Of a DNA stretch of 64,000 bases, positions 1 to 10,551 are shown one piece after another; the first letter of the stretch is position 1; the number at the start of each line of letters is the position of its first letter. The position numbers were made by a program, and so were the translations under genes. This DNA is from Blattamonas nauphoetae (lineage: Eukaryota > Preaxostyla > Oxymonadida), in NCBI GenBank assembly GCA_033064195.1, contig JARBJD010000102.1:1-64000 (forward strand), in the 5' to 3' direction. The notes under the pieces were generated by a model. The model had not been told where the DNA came from. It made no database searches and saw only the letters and a program-made list of their open reading frames with translations.

Positions 1-1910
1 TTCCTTCCTCTTTCCTTTCCTTCTTCTGTTCCTTCCTCTTTCCTCCTTCTTCTATTTCCCTTCCGCTTTGCTCCCTTCTTCTATTCCTTCCCTCTTTCCT
101 CCCTTCTTCTATTTCCTTCCCTCCTTTTCCCTCCTTCTTCCTGTTCCTTCCCTCTTTCCTCCTTCTTCTGTTCCCTTCCTCTTTTTCCTCCTTCTTCTGT
201 TCCTTACTCTTTCCTCGCTTCTTCTGTTCCTTCCTCTTTTCCTCCTTCTTCTGTTCCTTCCCCTTTCCTCCTTCTTCTGTTCCTTCCTCTTTCCTCCTTC
301 TTCTGTTCCTTCCCTCTTTCCCTCCTTCTTCTATTTCCTTCCTCTTTTTCCTCCCTTCTTCTGTTCCTTCCCCTTTCCTCCTTCTTCTGTTCCCTTCCTC
401 CTTCCTCGTTCTTCCTGTTCCTTCCTCTTTTCCTCCCTTCTTCTGTTCCTTCCTCTTTTTCCTCCTTCTTCTGTTCCTTCCTCTTTCCTCCTTCTTCTGT
501 TCCTTCCTTTCCTCCTTCTTCTGTTCCTTCCTCTCTTTCCTCCTTCTTCTGTTCCTTCCTCTTTCCTCCTTCTTCTGTTCCTTCCTCTTTCCTCGCTTCT
601 TCTGTTCCTTCCTCTTTCCTCCTTCTTGTTCCTTCCTCTTTCCTCCTTCTTCTGTTCCTTCCTCTTTCCTCCTTCTTCTGTTTCCTTCCTCTTTCCTCCC
701 TTCTTCTGTTCCTTCCTCCTTCCTCAGTTCTTCTGTTCCTTCCCTCCTTCCTCAGTTCTTCTGTTCCTTCCTCTTTCCTCCTTCTTCTGTTCCTTCCTCT
801 TTCCTCCTTCTTCTGTTCCTTCCTCTTTCCTCCTTCTTCCTGTTCCTTCCTCTTTCCTCGCTTCTTCTGTTCCTTCCTCTTTCCTCCCTTCTTCTGTTCC
901 TTCCTCTTTCTTCCGTCTTCTGTTTCTTTCCGCTGCTCGGTTCTTCTGTTCCGTCCTCTTTCCTCCTTCTTCTGTTCCTTCCCTTTCCTCGCTTCTTCTG
1001 TTCCTTCCTCTTTCCTCGCTTCTTCTGTTCCCTCTTTCCTCCCTTCTTTTGTTCCTTCCTCTTTCCTCCTTCTTCTGTTCCTTCCCTTTCCTCCTTTCTT
1101 CTGTTCCTTCCTCTTTCCTCCTTCTTCTGTTCCTTCCTCTTTCCTCCTTCTTCCTGTTCCTTCCTCTTTCCTCCCTTCTTCTGTTCCTTCCTCTTTGTTC
1201 CTCTTCTGTTCCTTCCTCCTTGTTTCTTCTGTTCCGTCCTCTTTCCTCCTTCTTCTGTTCCTTCCCTTTCCTCCTTCTTCTGTTCCTTACTCTTTCCTCG
1301 CTTCTTCTGTTCCTTCCTCTTTCCTCGCTTCTTCTGTTCCTTCCTCTTTCCTCCTTCTTCTGTTCCTTCCTCTTTCCTCCTTCTTCTGTTCCTTCCTCCT
1401 TCCTCAGTTCTTCTGTTCCTTCCCTCTTTCCTCCTTCTTCTGTTCCTTCCTCTTTCCTCGCTTCTTCTGTTCCTTCCTTTTGCTCCTTCTTCTGTTCCTT
1501 CCTCTTTCCTCCCTTCTTCTGTTCCTTCCTCTTTCCTCCCTTCTTCTGTTCCTTCCTCTTTGTTCACGTCTTCTGTTCTTTCCGCTTTGCTCGGTTCTTC
1601 TGTTCCGTCCTCTTTCCTCGCTTCTTCTGTTCCTTCCTCTTTCCTCGCTTCTTCTGTTCCTTCCTCTTTCCTCGCTTCTTCTGTTCCTTCCTCTTTCCTC
1701 GCTTCTTCTGTTCCTTCCTCTTTCCTCCCTTCTTCTGTTCCTTCCTCTTTCCTCGGTTCTTCTGTTCCTTCCTCCTTCCTCGGTTCTTCTGTTCCTTCCT
1801 CTTTCCTCGGTTCTTCTGTTCCTTCCTCTTTCCTCCCTTCTTCTGTTCCTTCCTCTTTCCTCGCTTCTTCTGTTCCTTCCTCTTTGCTCGCTTCTTCTGT
1901 TCCTTCTCGG
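1..1910. repeat. 27-bp polypyrimidine minisatellite
   Basis: About 70 tandem copies of a unit of about 27 bp begin at the left edge, so the true start lies outside the window. The core is ttctgttccttcctctttcc followed by a variable ctcgc or ctccc ending. The plus strand is almost pure C and T. Copies left of about 1,400 carry many 1-2 bp indels, while copies from about 1,600 to 1,900 are more regular. Long open frames run through it in both directions (SSVPSSFLA-type 9-residue repeats on plus, GTEEARKEE-type on minus), but these follow from a stop-free unit whose length is divisible by three. They are not taken as genes. Confidence 0.95.
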
Positions 1911-1947
1911 AATATCCACACGATAAGTGAGAGAGTCCGAGACTGAC

Positions 1948-4060
1948 TCAAATCATAGTGATTCGGCGAGAAGCTAATGTATTAGATCGTGAGCTGGATG
2001 ATGGTTGAGCCACTCTAGTCTGAATGGCTTTAGTGCTTGATTGTCGTCCTAGGAAGGTGTGGAGGCGAGTACAACCATTTCTGAGGCGAGGAATGTTGAA
2101 CACTCCATCAACAACTCGTCCAAGCGTGGATCCACACTGCTCTGAGACAAGAAGATGCTGGTCTTCCAACTCACGTGACCTCTGAGTCATTGACGATGTG
2201 AGAATCAAATGCAGTGGAGTTTTGACTGCTGAGAAGACGCTGAGTGAAACTCGATTGCATTGAGCATGTTCGGAAACTATGTCGACAATTCGTTCAATTT
2301 ACCCAACTTGGAAGACTCGCGACTGGTCGTCGATGGCCATTTCTGTTGACGTCCTTCGAAATCCGTGAGTTGTGGTCCGGCGGAGAGGGGTGTGCGGAGT
2401 CATGGCCAACTCAGAATACAGTCTGGCGAGTGGTCGGGGTATCCACTTCTTCGTCGAGTAGTTCACCTTCAATTGTGTTGGAGAGCGAGTCCAGGAGCGA
2501 GTTGGTGTTCTTTCGATATGGATGGATCGACATCGCCGAGCAGACCACGAAGTCGGTCGAGGAGGCTGGATAGAAGAGTGCGAGTGGTGACGTGTGTCGG
2601 GTCGGAGTGTGACGATTTGATGAGGTCGATTCAATCGTTGACTGTTTTCAGATCGAGTTTCTCGCAGAGCACTGCAAATGTTGGCTGTATGTCAGGACCA
2701 ACATGATAGGAGAGATTCATCTCAACCTCAGCTTGAGACGATGAGAGCATTCGTCCAAGGTCGACACACCAAGAGATCTGAAATGGGGATAGTTGATTGT
2801 CGATTGCTTGTTTGTTCCCTGCCGAGTTCCTGAAAGCGACGAGAAATCGGAGGAAGGGTGCTGAGATGCTGGGGCAGACGGGTAGAAAGTGTCCCTTCCC
2901 TTTCTGCTGCAGCTTTCCTGTTCCTCTCCTTCCATCCACCTCCAAGGATGCACCTGACAGAAGAAGATGCGTGTTCAGCGAGCGGATGCCTTTGCTTTGA
3001 GCGTGGTGGTGTTTCGTCTTTAAAACTCCGCCATCCAACGTCTTATACGGTGCAGACTCATTTCCACATCGGTGGTGATCTTCCTGGAACTCTCCCTCTT
3101 CCACTGTGATTGTGCCGTCAGTGCAGGGATGGAAGATATAGATGAGAGAGAAGGGTGTTGTGTCAACACTATCGGACGTCGACAAGGCGAGCGAAGACGA
3201 TATGTCGATCACTTGTACTTGTCCATTTTAGATTTTTGTGCTTCCAAAACACATCCCAACCCAGTCAGACGAGTGATGGATGAGAATGAACTGTCTGCGA
3301 TTGTGACTGGAGCAGAGGAGACGATGAGTGGATCCGACTCAAGAGAGATGGACGAAAATAAACTGCTTGTGATAGTGACTGAAGCAGAGGAGACAATGAG
3401 TGGGGTGGTTGCCAGTGTGAATCTCAGCAGCAACAGATGGGAGTTCCAATGTCCCACCAGTCGCAGAGATGAGAGAGAAGGCGAGTTCGGATGAGGCTGG
3501 AGCAACGAACGAACAGTCATCGAATTTGAGGAATGAGTCGACGTCATCTTGAGGAGAATTCTCGATCTTTTCATGCTCCAAGAAATTAAGTGTCTATGCC
3601 TTTCTGTCGCACACAACTGTCTTCGTTCCTTTTAACATCACATTCGAATCCACTTCGATGCTGTCGATGACTTTGATTGTGTTGAACGTGTTGGATGAGC
3701 CCACTCGAGTGATTCCGTGACGTCCAGCGGTGGAGCAGGAAAGATTGTGAAGCGAATGGCAATGGTGTCGATTCGAAGCATGTCGGTGAGGAGGGATACG
3801 TGAAGAAGAGACACAGAGGAGCGTGGATGTGGAGGGTCTCGATGACGACAAGAGACTTCGAGTCAGCCACACGCATTCAAGCTTTAAATGAAGAAGTGGT
3901 TGATTTACTGGGGTCCGGGGCTGTGGGGAGTGGTCTGTTCACGAAGGAATGCTTGACGCGACTCGCTCTTTTGTTTTTCGTCTCAAGCTGCGTGACGAGG
4001 GAGTTTGTGAGAGTACTTGGAGCATGGGCAAGACTCAGATCGAAATATTTGATACCTAAG
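1948..4060 (-). pseudogene. Decayed beta-helix repeat surface-protein gene
   Basis: Minus-strand segments in shifting frames look like one large secreted or surface protein of the parallel beta-helix (pectin-lyase-like) type seen in oxymonads. Read from right to left, about 3,872-3,594 contains NTFNTIKVIDSIEV, about 3,581-3,470 contains FLKFDDCSFVAPASSELAFS, about 3,430-3,230 contains PLIVSSASVTITSSLFSSIS and PLIVSSAPVTIADSSFSSI, and 3,212-2,631 contains HRCGNESAPYKTLDGGVLKT followed by LLLSGASLEVDG. The CGxExxPxKTLD and ITxSxFSSIS patterns are typical coil repeats. The reading frame changes at least three times and no single frame spans the region, so it is probably a pseudogene. An intron-containing gene is possible but less likely, because the frame breaks fall inside coil repeats. 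The family assignment is from recalled pattern, not from a search. Confidence 0.55.
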
Positions 4061-4377
4061 ATGAATTGATTCGTATGATTTTGTCAGTATTAAAATATGT
4101 GGGATGATTTCGTTCAACGATCGCTGTGATTTGGCCTTGCGAGAGATGTCAGTTGTTCTGATGGTATTTCAGGATATCTCAAGAACAATACTGTTTGAAC
4201 ATGATAAATCACCATGGTGTGGGAGTCACTAAAATAGGATAAACGAGCAACTCCTTCGATAGTGTTGGGAGCGTTGTGCCTAAGTCATTGAAGAGAGAAC
4301 AAGTGAATTCTGGGAAAACGTGGAGGTACGAGGCTTTATTGGAAGTTCTCTTGTCCCTGCCGATTCCTTGTGTCATG

Positions 4378-6140
4378 TTCGCTCGTCACAGTCGACTTCA
4401 TCAGTCTTGTTCGCTCTTCACAGTCGACTTCATCAGTCTTGTTCGCTCTTCACAGTCGACTTCGACTGTCTTGTTTGCTCTTCACAGTCGACTTCGTCTG
4501 TCTTGTTCGCTCTTCACAGTCGACTTCGTCTGTCTTGTTCGCTCTTCACAGTCGACTTCGTCTGTCTTGTTCGCTCTTCACAGTCGATTTCGACTGTCTT
4601 GTTCGCTCTTCACTGTCGACTTCGACTGTCTTGTTCGCTCTTCACAGTCGACTTCGACTGTCTTGTTTGCTCTTCACAGTCGACTTCGTCTGTCTTGTTC
4701 GCTCTTCACAGTCGACTTCGTCTGTCTTGTTCGCTCTTCACAGTCGACTTCGTCTGTCTTGTTCGCTCTTCACAGTCGATTTCGACTGTCTTGTTCGCTC
4801 TTCACTGTCGACTTCGACTGTCTTGTTCGCTCTTCACTGTCGACTTCGACTGTCTTGTTTGCTCTTCACAGTCGACTTCGTCTGTCTTGTTCGCTCTTCA
4901 CAGTCGACTTCATCTGTCTTGTCCGCTCTTCACAGTCGACTTCGACTGTCTTGTTCGCTCTTCACAGTCGACTTCGACTGTCTTGTCCGCTCTTCACTGT
5001 CGACTTCATCAGTCTTGTTCGCTCTTCACAGTCGACTTCTTCTGTCTTGTCCGCTCTTCACAGTCGACTTCGACTGTCTTGTCCGCTCTTCACAGTCGAC
5101 TTCGACTGTCTTGTTCGCTCTTCACAGTCGACTTCGACTGTCTTGTTTGCTCTTCACTGTCGACTTCGTCTGTCTTGTTCGCTCTTCACAGTCGACTTCG
5201 TCTGTCTTGTTCGCTCTTCACAGTCGACTTCGTCTGTCTTGTTCGCTCTTCACTGTCGACTTCGACTGTCTTGTCCGCTCTTCTCAGTCGACTTCGTCTG
5301 TCTTGTTCGCTCTTCACTGTCGACTTCGACTGTCTTGTTCGCTCTTCACAGTCGACTTCGACTGTCTTGTTTGCTCTTCACAGTCGACTTCGTCTGTCTT
5401 GTTCGCTCTTCACAGTCGACTTCGTCTGTCTTGTTCGCTCTTCACAGTCGACTTCGTCTGTCTTGTTCGCTCTTCACAGTCGATTTCGACTGTCTTGTTC
5501 GCTCTTCACTGTCGACTTCGACTGTCTTGTTCGCTCTTCACAGTCGACTTCGACTGTCTTGTTTGCTCTTCACAGTCGACTTCGTCTGTCTTGTTCGCTC
5601 TTCACAGTCGATTTCGACTGTCTTGTTCGCTCTTCACTGTCGACTTCGACTGTCTTGTTCGCTCTTCACAGTCGACTTCGACTGTCTTGTTTGCTCTTCA
5701 CAGTCGACTTCGTCTGTCTTGTTCGCTCTTCACAGTCGACTTCATCTGTCTTGTCCGCTCTTCACAGTCGACTTCGTCTGTCTTGTTCGCTCTTCACAGT
5801 CGACTTCATCTGTCTTGTCCGCTCTTCACAGTCGACTTCATCAGTCTTGTTCGCTCTTCACAGTCGACTTCTTCTGTCTTGTCCGCTCTTCACAGTCGAC
5901 TTCGACTGTCTTGTCCGCTCTTCACAGTCGACTTCGACTGTCTTGTCCGCTCTTCACAGTCGACTTCGACTGTCTTGTTTGCTCTTCACAGTCGACTTCG
6001 ACTGTCTTGTTCGCTCTTCACAGTCGACTTCGACTGTCTTGTCCGCTCTTCACAGTCGACTTCGACTGTCTTGTCCGCTCTTCACAGTCGACTTCGACTG
6101 TCTTGTTCGCTCTTCACAGTCGACTGCATCTGTTATGTTC
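4378..6140. repeat. 32-bp minisatellite, open in all three forward frames
   Basis: About 55 head-to-tail copies of a 32-bp unit, cttgttcgctcttcacagtc plus 12 more bases (gacttcgtctgt or gacttcgactgt). Length is almost perfectly kept at 32 bp. Variation is confined to a few sites: tt/tc/cc at the seventh base, cacag/cactg, and cgt/cga/cat before ctgt. Each unit holds a SalI-type palindrome (agtcgact), and units ending in cgactg also form cagtcga-ct-tcgactg hairpins. Because 32 is not a multiple of three and the unit has no stop in any phase, all three plus frames stay open for about 1.9 kb and encode permutations of one 32-residue period containing SLFTVDFxxLVRSSQSTS. No start-site context or codon signal marks it as a real gene. 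Confidence 0.95.
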
Positions 6141-6289
6141 GCTCGCCTCAATCAACTCTTTCCTTCCATTTCGCTCCTTTGTGCCGACTTTTCATCCTTT
6201 CGCCATTCTCTTCCAACGCTTTTTTTCCGACTCACTTCGAGTTCACTCTCTTCGAAATCCTCAGTCAAGTTGATAAGCTTTGCTACTCT

Positions 6290-6850
6290 TAATTCCCGTC
6301 TCCGGTCACTTCTCAATTTGCGTTTGGAATCACAATCATCATACACAATTCTTGTCTGACCCTTATGATGTTAAGTTGTCCTGTCCTCCTCACTTTCTGT
6401 CCGTCCTCCTCTTTTTCTTGTCCGATTCTGAAATTGAAAGAAAATTGAAAAATTTGGATATTTCCAGTGATAAAAGTGCATTTTAGGATCGAATTTGGCT
6501 TGATTTTGCAAAAAACGTGAAAATCAACGAAGTCGATCCAACAAATCACATTGAGGGTTGATCACGGATCGAATCTTCTCGAATACTTTTGTTACCGATG
6601 AAATGTTGCGAAATACAGAATACGAAAGAAGTTAGAAGGAAGTGGACGGAGTAGTGATGAAACAAGCACTCTTCTTCGCCTTCACACAACTACCTCAGGT
6701 TGGGTCGGAACAAATGGAAGAAAATGAGTGAAGATACTGCGGAATTCATCCGGTTAGCGTAGAAAACCCGAGGGAACAGCTTGACGTTGGCGAAATTTGA
6801 TTTGAAATGAAGTGAGAGATGAAGCAATCGATATATTTAGAATTGAGTGT
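6290..6850. other. Non-coding stretch between two minisatellites
   Basis: About 560 bp of unique, AT-richer sequence. No open frame in it looks protein-like, and no tRNA-like or repeated element was seen. Confidence 0.5.
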
Positions 6851-6854
6851 GTGA

Positions 6855-7735
6855 ATGGGAGTGAACGCGCGATCGTGGAGAGGAGGGAATGTGCGATCGT
6901 GGAGAGCAGGGACGCGCGATCGTGTAGAGGAGGGAGTGTGAGATCGTGGAGAGGAGGGAGTGTGCGATCGTGGAGAGGAGGGAGTGTGCGATCGTGGAGA
7001 GGAGGGACGGAAGATCGTGAAGAGGAGGGAGTGCTATCGTGGAGAGGAGGGAGTGTGCGATCGTGGAGAGGAGGGAGTGTGCGATCGTGAAGAGGAGGGA
7101 GTGTGCGATCGTGAAGAGGAGGGAGTGTGCGTTCGAGTAGAGCAGGGAGTGCGCGATCGTGGAGAGGAGGGAGTGCGATCGTGGAGAGGAGGGAGTGTGC
7201 GATCGTGGAGAGCAGGGAGTGCGCGATCGTGGAGAGGAGGGACGGAAGATCGTGAAGAGGAGGGACGGAAGATCGTGAAGAGGAGGGACGGAAGATCGTG
7301 GAGAGGAGGGAGTGTGCGATCGTGGAGAGCAGGGAGTGCGCGATCGTGGAGAGGAGGGACGGAAGATCGTGAAGAGGAGGGAGCGTGCGTTCGTGTAGAG
7401 CAGGGAGTGTGCGATCGTGGAAACAAGGAGTGCGCGATCGTGGAGATGAGGGACGGAAGATCGTGGAGAGGAGGGAGTGTGCGATCGTGTAGAGCAGGGA
7501 CGCGCGATCGTGGAGAGCAGGGAGTGTGCGATCGTGGAGAGCAGGGAGTGTGCGATCGTGGAGAGGAGGGACGGAAGATCGTGAAGAGGAGGGAGCGTGC
7601 GTTCGTGTAGAGCAGGGAGTGTGCGATCGTGGAGAGGAGGGACGGAAGATCGAGGAGAGGAGGGACGGAAGATCGTGAAGAGGAGGGAGTGGGCGATCGA
7701 GGAGAGGAAGGACGGGAGATCGTGGAGAGTGAAAG
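6855..7735. repeat. 24-bp purine-rich minisatellite
   Basis: About 36 copies of a 24-bp unit, gatcgtggagaggagggagt followed by gtgc or gcgc. The plus strand is rich in purines, the opposite bias to the first array. Variants replace gagtgtgc with gacggaa, and the order of variants forms higher-order blocks. The minus strand reads as an 8-residue SLLSTIAH repeat and a variant SLLFTIFRPSSPRS. These frames exist because 24 is divisible by three. The array abuts the 3' side of a decayed beta-helix gene on the minus strand, so it may have grown inside or next to that gene. Confidence 0.95.
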
Positions 7736-7769
7736 TTCCTGTCGGCATTCCGAGTCCACTCTGAGTGTA

Positions 7770-9851
7770 TCTCACGTAGTCAGGACTACTGTGTCGAGAG
7801 TGGTTGTGAAGCGCGTCAGTGATGGCCTGTCCGGTGAAGTGAACGACAGTACCATCAGAACGAGGTGATTGGGATAAGGTGACCACTGTTGAGGGTGAGG
7901 ACGCATGTTGAGAGGAATATTGAATGAGTTGATGATTGAATCGAAGGATCGACGATGAATTCGTCGGATGTGCACTTCACTGAGAGCAGATTGTGTGTCA
8001 AGCTCTGGAAAATCGAAGATGAGGAAGCGAGAAAAGGGGTGGCGATCATCCTTCCTTCGACGGCCGATTCTGCGAATCTCTGAAGAGTCGCTGTGGCCTC
8101 GTCGAGAAGATTATACAAGATCCTGCTGGTGATGGCGTTTTGTGTTGGATGAGGGATCAGCGTACTGTCCAGTCTGTCCTCGTCAACGATCAGGTAATTC
8201 TCGGCAATTGTCGTGGAGTCACAGTTCGTGATTCTTGTTGCGAACAACGACGAGCACCCTGGGTTCTGGAGCACGAACTCCATCCCTTCTGAAGAGTCGA
8301 TTCCTCTGAATATCACGCTGTCCAGAACGAGCCCGGAGCTGTCTGCGAGGCCCATGGCACAACTCACCTCGCCTTCAGAGGGAGGACGGCAGCAGTCCAT
8401 GAAGAGTATGAGGCAGAGACTGGCTGGAAAACCGAGCCTGAGATGGAAAGAGAGGAAGGGCCGGAGAGTGTCGCACTTCCATCAAACTGCGCTGAACACG
8501 CCATGAACAAACAGCGACTGAACGTGATGTGGTTTTGAACGATGCCGTTGATTTCTGGATGATTCTGTTGAAGGAGGCGGCAAAGGGGTGAAGGAGACGT
8601 TCGAGCAGACGAGGGATTCTCCGTTGTTGAGTCCACACACCCTGTTCCACTAAGTTGGTTCGAGCTCATTGTGTCAGGAGGCGGGAAGAGAGGAGAGATG
8701 AGTCAACTGTGAGTTGAGTCGGTACGACTTGATTCTGTTCTGTCGAAAGTGTCCTGGGGAGAGAGGAGAGGACCAGTTCCAAGAACGAGGCTGGTGACGT
8801 GAATGAGGAGACCGGAGCAGCTGACAGAAGCTGCACTGTTTATCTCAGAGCAGGGTGGTTGGGCGGAGGAGAATTTGCGGATTGGGGAAAAGGCAATCAG
8901 TGGAAGGAGTGTCCGAAGTTCACTCGATCTGGGAACAACGTCAATGAAAGAAATTGAACATCCATCGTTCACCTCAGAACAGACAAGCATAAATGGGGAA
9001 CATGCAGGATTTGAGATGATCATGCTTGACGAAATGACCACGTTGGAGTTCGAGAGTTGTCCGTTCGAAAGAAACATCCCTCGACAATCAATTATCATCC
9101 ATGAAACATAAATCGAACAATTTGAGAAGATAAATATGAATTTGATCGTTTCTTCATGGTAGTTTGCTTTGTTTTTCCACGTCCGAGATTCATGTTGACG
9201 AGCTTCGTCCACCAACCACGTAGAATAGATTCTTGTTTCTTTTCCTCGAAGATTCATCGTCGTTGATGAGACTAGGTACTGATGCGCATGATATTTATCG
9301 TATTTTAAATCGAGTATGCGGTGAAATCCGTCTTGATCGCCATTTTCTCGTGTCGGCTTCTCTTCAATCGCAAGTCAGAGCAGAATGATGAAATATCGTC
9401 AGAGTCGCACTTGGTGGTTTGTTTCGGAAGTTGATCGAGAAAAAGTGAGTCATCCGCCTAATCATCGGAGGCTGGTTGTAAATTGGCTGCCCACGTTCGT
9501 TCCGCAATTCTTTGTGTGAATAAGACCCGCTCAACACATCATTTCCCGTGTGTACGATGAGGGAATCTGTTTCATTCTGTGGCAGTAGCCTATTTTCGGA
9601 GAGCGGCACGTTCAGATCCTCCTTCCGTTTGGCTTCGATACAGTTCTCGATTGTGAGTGAGTCGGAGATTGTGTCAAATCTGAAGAGGTGATTGGTTCCT
9701 TCAAATCACGTTCTGACAAAGAGAAAGGCGGAGTTATGGACAGTGTCGGGAACGGGATGTCCTTGAAGTTCTCCGTGTTGTTCGGAAGAACAGAGGAGGT
9801 ATGTGGTTCGGCTAATTGATGAAAATGGGTATAGAAACAATAAAGATGCAT
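7770..9851 (-). pseudogene. Second decayed beta-helix repeat surface-protein gene
   Basis: The minus strand holds a chain of protein-like segments in different frames. About 9,851-9,690 has SVLPNNTENFKDIPFPTLSI. About 9,670-9,470 has DSLTIENC followed by NETDSLIVHTGNDVLSGSYS. About 9,110-8,760 has GMFLSNGQLSNSNVVISSSM. About 8,660-8,370 has FSRCLFMACSAQFDGSATLS and SLSISGSVFQ. About 8,380-7,860 has GLVLDSVIFRGIDSSEGMEF and SLFATRITNCDSTTIAENYL. These are typical beta-helix coils with a Cys/Ser/Asn ladder. At least four frame changes separate coils that would be contiguous in a working gene, so decay by small indels is the simplest reading. No anchor or kinase domain was seen. The gene's downstream end merges into the 24-bp minisatellite. 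Confidence 0.6.
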
Positions 9852-10211
9852 ACTGATGTTGGGAGTTTTTCCTATTTCATTTCTTTCTGTTTATTTCAGA
9901 TTGTTACACGATCAAGTCATCTATGTCGGATAAATGATGAGAAACATGGGAAGAAGAGGGTAATAACAGCGGAGATACATACTGATGGAGTGATTTTTCA
10001 CCAGATTAATTCGATACGATATCAATGACAAGAAGAAGAGGAGTCAATTCTGGGTCAAGTGGTTTTTCACGAATTTGGATTCAACACAGACAAAATTGAT
10101 TTAGAACCCGACAATAGAAGGGTTGAATGTAGAACGGAAGTCAAATTGCGGAATGAGAGGTCCTGAAAGAAAAGAGATGACGAAGACAACTCATCGTGGG
10201 GAAGAGGATCG
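9852..10211. other. Non-coding stretch
   Basis: Short open frames only, none of them protein-like. Nothing identifiable was seen apart from the palindromes that follow it. Confidence 0.4.
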
Positions 10212-10239
10212 GGACAAATCGGACATGTCCGATTTGTCC
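10212..10239. repeat. Perfect 28-bp palindrome
   Basis: Each half reads GGACAAATCGGACA towards the centre, and the 28 bp equal their own reverse complement. The half-site motif gtccgatttgtcctc recurs just to the right (from about 10,236) and again at about 10,319-10,333. The motif is therefore locally repeated and may be a protein-binding or terminal sequence of an element. Confidence 0.9.
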
Positions 10240-10363
10240 GATTTGTCCTCTTTTGAGATAAGTGCAGAAGTTGGATGAACTAATTGAGAGAAAGTTCCAG
10301 TGTGAATATAAGGTGCTTGTCCGATTTGTCCTCCTCTTTGTCCTCTCTTGGGCCGATCGTCCT

Positions 10364-10387
10364 CTAAACTCCTAATTAGGAGTTTAG
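10364..10387. repeat. Perfect 24-bp palindrome
   Basis: Each half is CTAAACTCCTAA, and the full 24 bp equal their own reverse complement. It could form a cruciform or a 12-bp RNA hairpin. A related weaker hairpin, ctcctacataggag, lies at about 16,188-16,201. Confidence 0.9.
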
Positions 10388-10551
10388 GAGACAGAGCCCC
10401 TACGGCTCGTGATTCACCACCAAACTGATTTTCACACATATTAACGCCCTTTTTAATGTCATACGATGGATATGATCGAATATTGAAGGATCAAGTCTGC
10501 TATATAGTCAGAAAATTCCATGAAAAAAGTGTGGAGTGAAGAAACTTCTTT

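Noticed and set aside
68-1930. A 620-residue plus frame and a 399-residue minus frame across the first minisatellite
   Set aside because: They are by-products of a stop-free unit whose length is about a multiple of three. Composition is pure repeat and there is no non-repeat domain.
4276-6359. Three overlapping forward frames of 640-679 residues
   Set aside because: All three are phases of the same 32-bp tandem repeat. Kept only as a finding, not as genes.
4378-7735. CRISPR-like array
   Set aside because: Units are contiguous tandem repeats with no unique spacers, and the genome is eukaryotic.
6837-7886. A 349-residue minus frame with SLLSTIAH repeats
   Set aside because: Reads straight through the 24-bp minisatellite, and the non-repeat ends do not form a domain.
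10191-10439. Short minus frame across the palindromes
   Set aside because: Low-complexity and created by the palindromic, repeated gtccgatttgtcc motif.
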